From NCBI GenBank assembly GCA_902797575.1, contig CADBTL010000028.1, forward strand, positions 1 through 44,871: DNA of 44,871 nucleotides, in the 5' to 3' direction. The first letter of the stretch is position 1. Every line of letters begins with the position of its first letter. The stretch comes from an uncultured bacterium (GTDB lineage: Bacteria > Cyanobacteriota > Vampirovibrionia > Gastranaerophilales > Gastranaerophilaceae). Below, one piece after another: positions 1 to 9,051 of the stretch. Under the pieces are notes generated by a model. That model had not been told where the DNA came from, did no database searches, and was given only the letters and a program-made list of their open reading frames with translations. Position numbers and translations under genes: made by a program.

Positions 1-19
1 CGGATTTGAAAAGCGGATT

Positions 20-74
20 GTCGGCAGAGAGTGACAGAATTGCGCAAGCAATTCGAAACTCGTTTCTCGCCGAC
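20..74. repeat. Nested inverted-repeat segment at window start
   Basis: Three inverted repeats lie together. GTCGGC (20-25) pairs with GCCGAC (69-74). Inside it GAATTGC (37-43) pairs with GCAATTC (48-54) around a GCAA loop, and GAAAC (55-59) pairs with GTTTC (62-66). The stretch is richer in GC than its surroundings. It lies downstream of the minus-strand asmA-like gene and beside the 20-bp dispersed repeat at 105-124. It could fold as RNA or be the edge of a dispersed element. It lacks a T-run, so it is not a normal terminator. Confidence 0.45.
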
Positions 75-97
75 AACCAAGCAAGTTTGAAAAATTG

Positions 98-212
98 TCA
101 TTTTTCGACTTTTTCCGCATCCTCATTTGCTAAAAATAAATTTACAGTTCCGTTTGAATTTTTGTATCCTGCTTTTGCAGCTTCTTCTGCAAACTTAAAT
201 TGTTTACAAATC
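98..212 (-). pseudogene. Possible 3' remnant of a coding sequence
   Basis: On the minus strand, in a frame different from the upstream asmA-like gene, the sequence reads as plausible protein ending at a TGA at 98-100. It includes an alanine/glutamate-rich stretch (FAEEAAKAGYKN) and the C-terminus NEDAEKVEK. No start codon belongs to it, because the frame runs back into the asmA-like gene. It may be the tail of a gene cut off by deletion, or of an older, longer frame. The final EDAEKVE codons coincide with the 20-bp repeat also found at 26048-26067. The plus-strand frame at 6-227 over this region has no ribosome binding site and looks like a shadow. Confidence 0.3.
105..124 (+). repeat. Dispersed 20-bp repeat, copy 1
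   Basis: TCGACTTTTTCCGCATCCTC is identical to 26048-26067. Its 15-base core also occurs in reverse orientation at 23879-23893. All copies lie outside intact genes. A chance recurrence of this GC-containing 20-mer in 45 kb is very unlikely. Confidence 0.7.
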
Positions 213-3200
213 TTAATATGGCAATGATTCAAGAAAATCAGGAAGTTTTGTATTTGTAAGCGGAACTTCTTTTTGTTTCAATGATTTATGTGAGTATGAA
301 ATCCAATTAAATCGAATGACGGAACTTGGTTTTTCAAGGATTCCGTTTATTACAGCTTTGAATTCTTTTGTATTTCGTGCTTGCAGTTGAGGTAATTTTT
401 CAATATCTTCAGCCGGCAAGCTAAAATTATTATTTTCTTCTCCTGTGAGCATTACCATTAATTTATTAAATGAAAATTCACCAAAAGCTCCTAAGCTTTC
501 TACAATTTCATCTGAAATTCTTCCGAGTATGTTTAATTTGGCATAGTCTGTTTGCGGATTATATTCTCCCTTAATAAACATTGCCATTAAAGGCCCTTGT
601 GACTGAAGTAAATTAATATTGGCAATACCGTTTTTCATTGTAATATCACCTCGTAAAAACCTAAATAAACCTGTATCTTTTAATGTTATTGCTTTTGTAA
701 TACCGCTCAAAGATGTTCGTAACATACTATCGGCAATAACGTTTTGAGCATATAACAAATGCTCAAGTTTACCTAAAGTTCCAAGATGACCATTGTGAAC
801 TATAAATTTTATATTACCGTTTATACTTTGTTTTGATTGTAAATTACCATTGACATCTGCATCAAAATCCATTGCACCGCTTAGGGCATCTTTTTTAGTT
901 GTAATCAAAGCAAATATTGGTGATGCGCTGACATTTCTTGCTTGCATTTTAGAATTAAAATTATTATTAGATAAATTATAGTTTAGATTACCTGCAATTT
1001 TTCCATTGAACATTTCTGCTGAAAGATTTTTTATATCTAAAATATTTTTTTCCATTTTAAAGTCACCATTTAATGCAGACAGATTAAGTTCACCATCATA
1101 AATAGCAGCTGCAGCTCTTTCAATATAGAACTTTCCGTCTTGAACAGTAATTGGATAACTTGCCAGAATAGGATTTTCTTTAAACATTAAAACCGTATTG
1201 GTATTAAGATATTTTGATTTAATACCTATATTTTTAATTAGTATACCTTTTGAAAAATCTGTCAGAATAGTTCCGTTTATTCCTGCACTGGAATCACCTA
1301 TTTTTACAACAGGTGCATTAAGGATAGCAATATTTTTGTTAAAATCAACTATAGCGTTGCTAACTGCTAATTGCATAAATTGGTTGATTATATTTGTTGC
1401 AGTAATTTGACCAACTATTTCGGGTTGTTTAACAGAACCGTTTATAAATAAATCTCCTTTAATTTGCGCAATAGTGTCATTAATATTTAGATTTAATTGC
1501 TGTGGAACAAAAATTCTAATATTTTTAAATACCGGATTTTCAAAATTTTCTATATTTCCTGTAAGTATAAGTTTTTTATTTCCTTTAATATTTGATTTTA
1601 AATTATTTGAAAATTTATCATTAAAAGTCAGAACGCTTAAGTCTTCTATTTTTAGATTATCTTTTTCAACTTTGCCTTCAAAATTGATTAGTGAAGGTTC
1701 ATCTAATATAAGTGCATCTGCCATTTGGATTTGAGATTCTATATTTTGAATATCTTTACAGCCATATATATTTATTTTCACAGGGTATATTGAAGATACT
1801 GTTGTTATGCTGCTTAAATCTTTTGAATTAATATAACCGTCGATATTTAAGTTAAAGATAGTATTTTTAGTACCAATATTTGAAATATCCGCATGTGCTT
1901 GTAATTTAGAATTAGGCATAAAAATATTTGCACTATTTATATTAATTCTATCACCTTCCACTAAAATTTTAAGAGATGGGATTTTGATTATTTCTGTTAA
2001 CTTTGGTTTTATTATAATATTTGACACTAAAGCAATATTATCTTTATTTGTGTTTATATTTAATGAATCAAACTGTACTGAATTGTTATTTTGTTTAGCT
2101 TTAAACTTATCAATACGGATATTTTCTTTGTGAACAATATTATCAAATGTACCTTTGATATTAGCATCTAAAGAGATTAAACCGTTTTCTACACCGTGAT
2201 TTTTAGGCAGCAGGTTTTTTAATTCTACCTTATCCATTAATATTTGCAGGTCAATTTCTTTTTTAATTTGCCCTTTTAACATTATAGGTGCATCATTGAC
2301 ATAACCGATTGCATTTGAAATGTTAATTGTGTTATTTGAAAAATCTACATTAGAATTAATATTTTTTATATTGACACCATTTGCATTTATTGCTGCGTCA
2401 CTGATTGTTAAATATCCTGTTGATTTGAGCTTACTTAAATCACCTTTTATATTAAAATCAGCATTTAACTTTCCTGACGTGAGTTCTAAGCCTTTGTATT
2501 TTGAACAATCAACCAATAGCTTAATTTTTTTATACATATCAGGCAGAATAATTTCATCTGTTTTAACTTTTAAATCAATTTCAGGTTTTTTAGAGTTATT
2601 TATCATTCCTTCTGCATATATTTTTTTATCGGAAGATGTATAAATATTAGAAAGTATGCCTGTTTTATTACCTAAAAATGTGAGATATACAAAGCTTTTA
2701 GGATTTTTCTTTTCTAAATCTAATGCTGAAATATTATCAATATTGATTAATCCTGATATTTGTATTTCTTTTTCGTTATTATAATAAAGTTTTAAATCAG
2801 CAATAATATCAGAATGAAAATCTAAGTTTTTGATTTGATCTACAAATTCTTGGATATTTAAATTAGTCTTAGAATTCTTATCCATTGTAATATTCGGAGT
2901 TATTGATAAATTGTAGTTTATATATTGTTTGTTGTTGATATAGAAATCCCCATCTGTTATAAGTTTTAAATTTTTATAGCTTTCAATTTTTGCGATTTCA
3001 AGGTTTGAACCTTTAATCATATACAAATTATTTTTTTCCGGATAATTGTAGCTTATACTGTAATTTTTCAGTTGCAGATTAGGATACTCTTCATAATTTT
3101 TCTTATTTATTTTTTCTAATAGATTATTTAAATATTTATCAGTTGAATTTGTTTTAATGATTAATTTATCTGCATATATTCGTTTAACTTGTACGTCATT

Positions 3201-3482
3201 CTTTAGTAAAGTAGACCAATTAACGAAAAATTTTACATTATCAAGTTGCGCAAATTTTTGTCCGTCTTCATACATTAGATGCACAACCGGAGCTTTAATT
3301 TTGAGAGAAGGACCAAATCTAAAAATCAATTTTTCTATGTGTGCTTTTACACCAAGCTCTTGTGTTATTTGTTTTTCAACTATAGGTATAAGTTTTGATG
3401 CTCCGATTGGTATAAAACATATCGATATGCACAAAACTGCTATAATTATAACTGATATTATATATACCCTGTATTTTTTCAT
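213..3482 (-). CDS. AsmA/TamB-type large envelope protein (1089 aa)
   Basis: Large, probably inner-membrane-anchored protein of the AsmA/YhdP/TamB group, whose members are thought to carry lipids across the envelope. One N-terminal membrane helix (about residues 4-28) is followed by an AsmA-like start (an amphipathic stretch, then LKIKAPVVHL). A long beta-rich, Ile/Asn/Lys-rich body follows. The C-terminal ~250 residues hold the conserved AsmA C-terminal region, with SALNGDFKMEKNIL and later GITKAI...FRFLRGDITMKNG. The frame can be extended to a GTG at 3503, but the ATG at 3482 is preceded by GAGGG at good spacing and is preferred. It is the last of three minus-strand genes and starts 55 nt after the ABC ATPase. 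The family is clear; the substrate is not. Confidence 0.8.
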   Translation of the reverse strand: MKKYRVYIISVIIIAVLCISICFIPIGASKLIPIVEKQITQELGVKAHIEKLIFRFGPSLKIKAPVVHLMYEDGQKFAQLDNVKFFVNWSTLLKNDVQVKRIYADKLIIKTNSTDKYLNNLLEKINKKNYEEYPNLQLKNYSISYNYPEKNNLYMIKGSNLEIAKIESYKNLKLITDGDFYINNKQYINYNLSITPNITMDKNSKTNLNIQEFVDQIKNLDFHSDIIADLKLYYNNEKEIQISGLINIDNISALDLEKKNPKSFVYLTFLGNKTGILSNIYTSSDKKIYAEGMINNSKKPEIDLKVKTDEIILPDMYKKIKLLVDCSKYKGLELTSGKLNADFNIKGDLSKLKSTGYLTISDAAINANGVNIKNINSNVDFSNNTINISNAIGYVNDAPIMLKGQIKKEIDLQILMDKVELKNLLPKNHGVENGLISLDANIKGTFDNIVHKENIRIDKFKAKQNNNSVQFDSLNINTNKDNIALVSNIIIKPKLTEIIKIPSLKILVEGDRININSANIFMPNSKLQAHADISNIGTKNTIFNLNIDGYINSKDLSSITTVSSIYPVKINIYGCKDIQNIESQIQMADALILDEPSLINFEGKVEKDNLKIEDLSVLTFNDKFSNNLKSNIKGNKKLILTGNIENFENPVFKNIRIFVPQQLNLNINDTIAQIKGDLFINGSVKQPEIVGQITATNIINQFMQLAVSNAIVDFNKNIAILNAPVVKIGDSSAGINGTILTDFSKGILIKNIGIKSKYLNTNTVLMFKENPILASYPITVQDGKFYIERAAAAIYDGELNLSALNGDFKMEKNILDIKNLSAEMFNGKIAGNLNYNLSNNNFNSKMQARNVSASPIFALITTKKDALSGAMDFDADVNGNLQSKQSINGNIKFIVHNGHLGTLGKLEHLLYAQNVIADSMLRTSLSGITKAITLKDTGLFRFLRGDITMKNGIANINLLQSQGPLMAMFIKGEYNPQTDYAKLNILGRISDEIVESLGAFGEFSFNKLMVMLTGEENNNFSLPAEDIEKLPQLQARNTKEFKAVINGILEKPSSVIRFNWISYSHKSLKQKEVPLTNTKLPDFLESLPY

Positions 3483-3537
3483 ACCTGTATTACCCTCTTT
3501 CACGTATAATTAACAGTATTCAACTAAATGCTGTTAA

Positions 3538-4566
3538 TTAAATAATATTTTCGCTATTCTTATCAATAAAATACATATTTTCTTCTGACAATCTTAATGT
3601 AATACTATCATTTATAAAATAATCCAAAGGAATTCTTGCAGAGCATTTATTGTTATTTAGATTGAAATAAACTATTCTTTCTCCCCCTGTCATCTCTACT
3701 ATATCTATTGGTACTGTGATTGACTTATCCCCAGCAATCATTTTTTCGGCACGAATTGCAATTATAGCCTCTCCTTCAATATTTTTATTTATATTAAATT
3801 CAATTCCTTCAATATTAAATTTTCCATTTTGGATATTAATATCAATAAAGTTCATTTGACCAATAAATCCTGCGACAAATTTGTTTTTAGGGTTATTATA
3901 TATTTCTTCTGGACTATCAGCTTGCTGAATTTTTCCTTTATCAAGAACTACAATCCTATCTCCCATTGTAAGTGCTTCTGTTTGGTCATGTGTAACATAA
4001 ATAAATGTTGTTTGAAGTTTTTGATGTAATTTTTTTATTTCCGAACGCATTTGTACACGAAGATTTGCATCAAGATTCGATAATGGTTCATCCATGAGAA
4101 AAACTTTAGGATTTCTGACAATTGCCCTTCCTAAAGCAACTCTTTGGCGCTGCCCGCCTGATAACTGGCGAGGTTTTCTATCTAACAAATCTTCAAGATT
4201 AAGTGATTTTGCAACATCACGAACTTTTGAGTCAATAGTTTTTTTATCGTACTTTCTCATTTTTAAACCGAAAGCAATATTGTCATATACGCTCATATGC
4301 GGATAAAGAGCATAACTTTGAAAAACAAAGGCTATATCACGGTCTTTAGGATGAATATTGTTAACAACTTTTCCGTCTATCAGTATTTCACCGGAGGTGA
4401 TTTCTTCAAGTCCGGATATCAAACGCAAAATTGTAGATTTTCCGCAACCGGAGGACCCTACAAGAACAATAAATTCTTTGTCTTTTATCTCTAAATCAAT
4501 ATTATCAATTACATTTTTTTTGCCATCATAACTTTTAACTAAGTTTTTTAAAACGACACTGCTCAT
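3538..4566 (-). CDS. ABC transporter ATPase, MalK/UgpC/MsmX type
   Basis: A 342-aa ATPase of the carbohydrate-importer class that energises sugar or glycerol-phosphate permeases at the inner face of the membrane. Every nucleotide-binding element is present: Walker A GSSGCGKS (38-45), Q-loop Gln83, signature LSGGQ (135-139), Walker B VFLMDE (155-160) and the switch His193. A C-terminal regulatory OB/TOBE-like region (about 235-342) is present but divergent. The start is an ATG with GGAG 10 nt upstream. No permease or sugar-binding protein lies nearby, so it probably serves distant transporters, as MsmX-like shared ATPases do. It lies 40 nt downstream of the kinase-like gene and may be cotranscribed with it. 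Confidence 0.85.
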   Translation of the reverse strand: MSSVVLKNLVKSYDGKKNVIDNIDLEIKDKEFIVLVGSSGCGKSTILRLISGLEEITSGEILIDGKVVNNIHPKDRDIAFVFQSYALYPHMSVYDNIAFGLKMRKYDKKTIDSKVRDVAKSLNLEDLLDRKPRQLSGGQRQRVALGRAIVRNPKVFLMDEPLSNLDANLRVQMRSEIKKLHQKLQTTFIYVTHDQTEALTMGDRIVVLDKGKIQQADSPEEIYNNPKNKFVAGFIGQMNFIDINIQNGKFNIEGIEFNINKNIEGEAIIAIRAEKMIAGDKSITVPIDIVEMTGGERIVYFNLNNNKCSARIPLDYFINDSITLRLSEENMYFIDKNSENII

Positions 4567-4606
4567 TTAGTTTAAGCTCCATTACTTATAACAATATAAC
4601 TGAGTT

Positions 4607-5683
4607 TTAACCTTCAGGAATAATAACATTCAAACTCGTGCTTTTTAAAATTTGAGATTCTGTCCAAATAATACCGCCTAAAGCTTGTGTATAATTTTTT
4701 ACAGATGCTAAAACAATTGCTCTTAAAACATTTTTTCTGTTTGTGGAATCAAGAATTCTGTACGGATCAAACATACAATCTAAATCATTTTCAGTGAGCA
4801 GAAATGAATTGCTTGAAATTGAAAGTTTTGTGTAAGTTCCTGCCGGAAGTCCTTTTGGGGTAATCTCTTCTTCCTCAGGAGTTGATAAATTTATTACTAT
4901 TTCGCCCATATCTAGTGATTTCAGCATGACTTCCAATAAATCTTGCACTATATTTTTTAAAAGTTCTTGGTCTGTAGAAATATTTTTTTTGTAGTTTTCT
5001 TCTTGTTTCACAGATATTTTTACATCTTTTCCCTTGAACAATTGTTCATTATATTTAACAATTGATTGAACAAGCGCATAAGCATCAATTGGTTTTCTTT
5101 CAGGTTTATAATTAGTTGATTCTGTTTGTGAAAGTTCCAAAAGCTTGCCTACAAAATACATTAAATCTGTTGAGTTTTTGTTGATTATTCTAATGTATTT
5201 TTCTTGTTGTTCGCTCATTTCGCCGCCGAGACCGTCAGACATTGCCTGAGAAAAACCTACAATTGATTGAATAGGCGCTTTTAAATCATTTGATAATTTT
5301 ATAAGAAAGTTATTTTTTTCTCTGTTAATAACTTTAGGTTCTTCTATTATTGGCTCCGATTTATCCCATGCAGCACGAAAATCTAAAACGTAGCCGTCTT
5401 CAATCTCTCTAACGGTCATATCGTAATACATTTCTTTATCTTTTAATTTTGTAATAACCGGTTTATGCATAATAACAGCATTCGATATAATACTAACTGC
5501 ATTTTCAATAAAATCTGCAATATTAGATGTCATAAGGTGCATTTTTGAAGTTTCAAAGATTTCTGATGCAACGTCATTTACCCATTGGATTTTACCGTCT
5601 TTATTTGTATATATTAAAGCATCCGGAAGAGCTTTTTCTACATCTATTGAATTTGTTTTAAATAATATTTTTTTAAAATCCAT
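4607..5683 (-). CDS. PAS protein with degenerate histidine-kinase module
   Basis: A 358-aa cytosolic protein with no membrane segment. A PAS-like sensor fold spans about residues 19-104 (DALIYTNKDGKIQWVN). A HisKA-like helix pair follows, then a HATPase-like tail. The H-box reads FLIKLSNDLKAPIQ (about 126-139), where active kinases have S-H-E-L-R-T-P. The phospho-acceptor His is therefore Asn (about residue 132). The N-box Asn is Glu (QDLLEVML). No DxGxG or GxGL box is found before the end, although an F-box-like CMFDPY remains. Catalysis looks lost, so a binding or scaffold role is inferred. The chosen ATG has GAGGGG 6 nt upstream; an ATG 18 nt earlier overlaps this Shine-Dalgarno sequence. 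No response regulator is adjacent. Confidence 0.8.
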   Translation of the reverse strand: MDFKKILFKTNSIDVEKALPDALIYTNKDGKIQWVNDVASEIFETSKMHLMTSNIADFIENAVSIISNAVIMHKPVITKLKDKEMYYDMTVREIEDGYVLDFRAAWDKSEPIIEEPKVINREKNNFLIKLSNDLKAPIQSIVGFSQAMSDGLGGEMSEQQEKYIRIINKNSTDLMYFVGKLLELSQTESTNYKPERKPIDAYALVQSIVKYNEQLFKGKDVKISVKQEENYKKNISTDQELLKNIVQDLLEVMLKSLDMGEIVINLSTPEEEEITPKGLPAGTYTKLSISSNSFLLTENDLDCMFDPYRILDSTNRKNVLRAIVLASVKNYTQALGGIIWTESQILKSTSLNVIIPEG

Positions 5684-5846
5684 ATTTTTCCCCTCATCCA
5701 ATCTAATTTTAACATAAAAAATATTATTATTATCTAAAATTTTATATTGGAAAATATATTAACTATATTTTTTTCGTGCGTTATATACTTTTAATAGGAA
5801 TTAGAATTACTGGATATATAAAAAAGATTTAATGGAGAAAGCTGTT

Positions 5847-6116
5847 ATGAAAAAAAATCGTAAAAGTGACGCTTTGTCATATCAAGATAAAGTTTTTAAT
5901 GAATTATATGATACAAATGCATTAGTTAACGCTACAAAAATATATTGTCAAGAAAGAGAATTTAACGGTGAATATTATGGCATGCCGAAAATTTATACTG
6001 CAAAAGTGAGTGAAGAGCGGAACCAATATATTTCGCTTTTGACTATTATATCGGATAAATTAAATAATATTAACAGTATAAATTTGAACTTGGAACGAGA
6101 GATCTCTTCTCTATAA
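5847..6116 (+). CDS. Small hypothetical protein (89 aa)
   Basis: No family recognised. It is a charged soluble protein with a lysine-rich N-terminus (MKKNRKSDALSYQDK) and a helical C-terminus. There are no signal peptide or cysteine motifs apart from one Cys in IYCQE. The ATG at 5847 is preferred because GGAGAAAG sits just upstream; an in-frame ATG at 5832 would place that Shine-Dalgarno sequence inside the gene. It is a single gene. Its 3' end overlaps the convergent nucleoside transporter by 6 nt (6111-6116), so each gene's stop codon lies within the other gene's last codons. Confidence 0.6.
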   Translation: MKKNRKSDALSYQDKVFNELYDTNALVNATKIYCQEREFNGEYYGMPKIYTAKVSEERNQYISLLTIISDKLNNINSINLNLEREISSL

Positions 6117-7379
6117 TAATACTCCAACTATTGCGGCAGATAAGTAACAGCTTAATGTGCCGCATATTAACGCTCTCAGTCCTAACCTTGCCAAATTTTT
6201 TCTTTGATTTGGAGCCAATTCTCCAATGCCTCCAATTTGTATGGCAATGGAACCGAAGTTTCCAAAGCTGCATAGTGCGAAACTTGCTATCATGAAGCTT
6301 TTGGCTTGTAGAGTTGAGGCAACCTGAGTTAAATTAATATAAGCTACCATTTCATTTAAAACAATTTTAGTTCCCATTAATGAACCGACGATAGATGCGT
6401 CTTTAAATGGCACTCCTAAAATCAAAGCGAACCACATAAATATTTTACCAAGTATATAACTTAGCGATAAATGTGTCAGGAATCCAAAATTAGAAGCACC
6501 TGGGATATATTTGTACAGAAGCATGCCGCCAAGTCCAAGTACCCAGTCAATAAAAGCTACAAGAGCAACTAAAGCCAATATCATTGCAGTTACATTAATA
6601 GCAACTTTCATACCATCTCCAGCTCCATTCGATATTGCGTCAAAAACATTAGTAAAAGTCTTTCTTTTGGATATTTTAATGTTATCACGTGTTTCAGGTT
6701 CACCGGTTTCAGGATAAATGATTTTTGCAAGAATTAATGCTCCGGGGGCTGCCATAACTGATGAAGCTAATAAGTAGTGTGCAGGAATACCCATTCCGAT
6801 GTATATTGGCATTATTGCACCTGATATACAAGCCATGCTGCCTGCCATTGAAGCTAAAAGTTCAGAACGTGTAAGTTTTTCCAAATATGGTTTAATCATA
6901 ATTTGAGCAACGATTTGTCCTACAAAAGCACTGGCTACATTTGAAAGAGCTTCTGCACCTGAGACTTTCATAACTTTATTCATTGCTTTGCCGAGAACGG
7001 CAACAATTCTTTGCATTATACCGTAGTAGTAAAGTATGTTTACAAGCACCATCATGAAAATGCTTGAACAGATTAATTGTAGTGTGAAAATGCTGCTATT
7101 TTTTCCGAACAATTCACCTAGTCGGATATTATTCAATAGAGGACCAAATACAAAAGTCCCGCCCTCATATGCAAATTCAAGAATCTTGCGGATAAATTCT
7201 CCAATCAGAAGAAACATTTTTTCTCCCAGCGGAACTTTGAATATAAATACAGCAAGTAATATTTGTAGCAGAAAACCCATTCCGATTGTTTTTAAGTTAA
7301 TAGCTTTTTTGTTATTAGACATAAGAAATGCTATTAAAAATATAACAACTATGCCAATTAGCCCTACAAATCTTTCCAT
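6111..7379 (-). CDS. Concentrative nucleoside transporter (CNT/NupC family)
   Basis: A 422-aa integral membrane symporter expected to import nucleosides with Na+ or H+. Order of elements: an N-terminal helix (MERFVGLIGIVVIFLIAFLM), a Nucleos_tra2 N-domain, the gate region, then the conserved core ALSNVASAFVGQ... with TRSELLASMAGSMACISG, and the C-terminal domain ending in hydrophobic helices. The length suits bacterial NupC proteins (about 400). The start at 7379 is set by AGGAG five or six nt upstream; upstream extension to 7454 has no such signal. It stands alone. Substrate preference cannot be read from sequence. Confidence 0.88.
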   Translation of the reverse strand: MERFVGLIGIVVIFLIAFLMSNNKKAINLKTIGMGFLLQILLAVFIFKVPLGEKMFLLIGEFIRKILEFAYEGGTFVFGPLLNNIRLGELFGKNSSIFTLQLICSSIFMMVLVNILYYYGIMQRIVAVLGKAMNKVMKVSGAEALSNVASAFVGQIVAQIMIKPYLEKLTRSELLASMAGSMACISGAIMPIYIGMGIPAHYLLASSVMAAPGALILAKIIYPETGEPETRDNIKISKRKTFTNVFDAISNGAGDGMKVAINVTAMILALVALVAFIDWVLGLGGMLLYKYIPGASNFGFLTHLSLSYILGKIFMWFALILGVPFKDASIVGSLMGTKIVLNEMVAYINLTQVASTLQAKSFMIASFALCSFGNFGSIAIQIGGIGELAPNQRKNLARLGLRALICGTLSCYLSAAIVGVLL

Positions 7380-7529
7380 ATTTACTCCTATACAAATTCC
7401 TGTTTGATTATAACAAAAAGATGCTGCAGGGTAAAGTAACATTAAAAGTGGCATGTCAATGAAATCTTTTGCTTTACATGATAAACATATGGTGGTATAT
7501 TTTAACTTGAATGTGTGAAGGAGTTATGA

Positions 7530-8051
7530 ATGCGAACGGTACTAATAGTTTTAGCTGTAATAGTTATTATTGCTGTTTTAAGATTTGCTTATGCGTATAT
7601 TAATTTAGTATACAAGCGTCAGGATGTCCTAAATATGCTCAATAAAATGTATAAAATAATTCAAAAGCACTATGAAAATATAAATATACTTATAGATTCA
7701 TTGCAAAAAGCACAAATGATCGACAATATATTAGCAGAGCGCATTGACAATTTAAAACAAGAGGCAATTACGCTTGGCAATTCAATATCCGATGCAGACA
7801 GACGAATTGCTTATGAATGTGAAATTTTTAAAATAGCAAAAGATGCTGCAAAAAAAGCTTACGATTCTGCTGACGATAATCTTAAAGAAGTCATTAATTC
7901 ATATTTAGAGTTTGACAATAAAGTGGCGGTATCAGCAAAATTATATAATCAAAAAGCTCAAAAACTAAAAACAACAGTAGAAGTTTTTCCGATGTCTTTT
8001 ATTGCACGTCTTCTAAGAATTAAACATTTCGATTTTTATCGAATAGTGTAA
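7530..8051 (+). CDS. LemA-like membrane-anchored protein
   Basis: A 173-aa protein with one N-terminal membrane helix (about residues 3-26) and a helical cytoplasmic or periplasmic body. The C-terminal YNQKAQKLKTTVEVFPMSFIA segment and the N-terminal position of YINLVYKRQDVLNML match the LemA pattern (YN..V..YN....FP). It is divergent, so a LemA-like label is safer than LemA. The role of LemA proteins is poorly known. AAGGAG lies 6 nt before the ATG. Its stop codon directly abuts the stop of the convergent 58-aa gene. Confidence 0.65.
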   Translation: MRTVLIVLAVIVIIAVLRFAYAYINLVYKRQDVLNMLNKMYKIIQKHYENINILIDSLQKAQMIDNILAERIDNLKQEAITLGNSISDADRRIAYECEIFKIAKDAAKKAYDSADDNLKEVINSYLEFDNKVAVSAKLYNQKAQKLKTTVEVFPMSFIARLLRIKHFDFYRIV

Positions 8052-8228
8052 TCATAGCAATAAGTAATTTTTTTCAATATTTTGTATAAATGTTTTTCTT
8101 ATTTCTTTTGGGATATCTATGTATACGTATTCTGCTTTATTTTTAAATCCGCTCAATCCTATAATAGTGTTATCTTTGCCAAAATTATCATTTACAAAGT
8201 TAAACAAATTTTGAAGTTTTCTGTTCAT
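8052..8228 (-). CDS. Small hypothetical protein (58 aa)
   Basis: A short minus-strand gene with an ATG at 8228 preceded by AAAGGA at 5-6 nt. The protein begins MNRKLQNLFNFVNDNF and ends IEKNYLLL. It is soluble and charged with no recognised domain. The good ribosome binding site, the protein-like composition and the exact tail-to-tail fit with the LemA-like gene support coding. An identical frame without selection would be easy to find in AT-rich DNA, so confidence is moderate. Confidence 0.5.
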   Translation of the reverse strand: MNRKLQNLFNFVNDNFGKDNTIIGLSGFKNKAEYVYIDIPKEIRKTFIQNIEKNYLLL

Positions 8229-8313
8229 CTGTATCCTTTCTAAATATTCTATGATATAATTACAATGTTGTTTTAATGATTGTTGTTATATAGTCAATAT
8301 AAAGGAGTAAAAA

Positions 8314-8514
8314 ATGGCAAAAGTTACAAAAGATATGGGAATTATAGAAATAGTTCAAGCTCATCCTGAGGCTGCAATGGTATTTCAAAAATATGGTATG
8401 GGTTGTTTAGGTTGTGCAGCTGCTAGATTTGAAAATCTTGAAGCAGGTGCAAAAGTTCATGGTTTTGATGCAGAAGAAATGGTTGCAGAAATTAATGAAC
8501 TTATAGGTGAATAA
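8314..8514 (+). CDS. DUF1858 redox-disulfide domain protein
   Basis: A 66-aa protein made almost only of a DUF1858 domain (the small domain often associated with hybrid-cluster proteins). The CxxC pair is Cys31 and Cys34 in YGMGCLGC, following the usual HPEAAMVFQKYG helix. Such proteins are thought to bind or transfer redox equivalents or metal; the exact role is unknown. AAAGGAG precedes the ATG. It is followed by a terminator-like hairpin, so it is probably a single-gene unit. Confidence 0.85.
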   Translation: MAKVTKDMGIIEIVQAHPEAAMVFQKYGMGCLGCAAARFENLEAGAKVHGFDAEEMVAEINELIGE

Positions 8515-8527
8515 AATTTGAATTTAT

Positions 8528-8573
8528 GCCGAAAATAGTTTTTTGTTTTTATGGAATGCTGTTTTCGGCTTTT
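8528..8573 (+). terminator. Terminator-like hairpin after the DUF1858 gene
   Basis: GCCGAAAA (8528-8535) pairs exactly with TTTTCGGC (8562-8569), followed by TTTTAAATATTTTT. The loop is long (26 nt), so strength is uncertain. Confidence 0.55.
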
Positions 8574-8598
8574 AAATATTTTTAAAGGGAGAGTATAT

Positions 8599-9024
8599 AT
8601 GACTTTGTGGGAGTTTATTTCAATTTGCGGAATAATTTTTGTCTTTTTAGAATTGTTTATTCCGAGTATGTTCTTTTTGAATTTTGCACTAGCAGCATTT
8701 ATAACGGCAGTTGTTTCAATTTATACATCGAGTATGACGGCTTTGGTGTTGGTATTTTTCGTATTTTCTTTCTTGTCATTTGCATTTTTAAGGCCGCTTT
8801 TATTGAGGAGAAATGGAAAAGGTATTGAAACCGGAATCAACGACAAATATATAGGTAAAAGAGCTAAAGTAATAGAAGATGTTTCGCAAGACAATGGCGT
8901 TATATCTATATATGATGAAAGATGGAGCGCAAGAACAGAAGACGGTTCTACGATTCCAGCAGGTACTGAAGTTATAATTGTAAAAAATGACAGTTTAATA
9001 ATGTATGTAAGAAAACAAGCATAA
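8599..9024 (+). CDS. NfeD-like membrane protein
   Basis: A 141-aa short-form NfeD protein. Two or three membrane helices (about residues 5-70) precede a soluble OB-like domain (about 80-141, with GKRAKVIEDVSQDNGVI). It lacks the protease domain of long NfeD proteins. NfeD proteins work with stomatin/SPFH partners in membrane domains, and such a partner follows 27 nt downstream. The ATG at 8599 is chosen for its GGGAG Shine-Dalgarno sequence. A frame from 8551 would run through the terminator hairpin and is unlikely. Confidence 0.8.
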   Translation: MTLWEFISICGIIFVFLELFIPSMFFLNFALAAFITAVVSIYTSSMTALVLVFFVFSFLSFAFLRPLLLRRNGKGIETGINDKYIGKRAKVIEDVSQDNGVISIYDERWSARTEDGSTIPAGTEVIIVKNDSLIMYVRKQA

Positions 9025-9051
9025 AAAACATAAAATAAGAAAGGAGTTTTT

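Noticed and set aside
6-227. Plus-strand 73-codon frame at the window start
   Set aside because: No ribosome binding site, overlaps the end of the asmA-like gene and consists of inverted and dispersed repeats; the minus strand reads more like protein.
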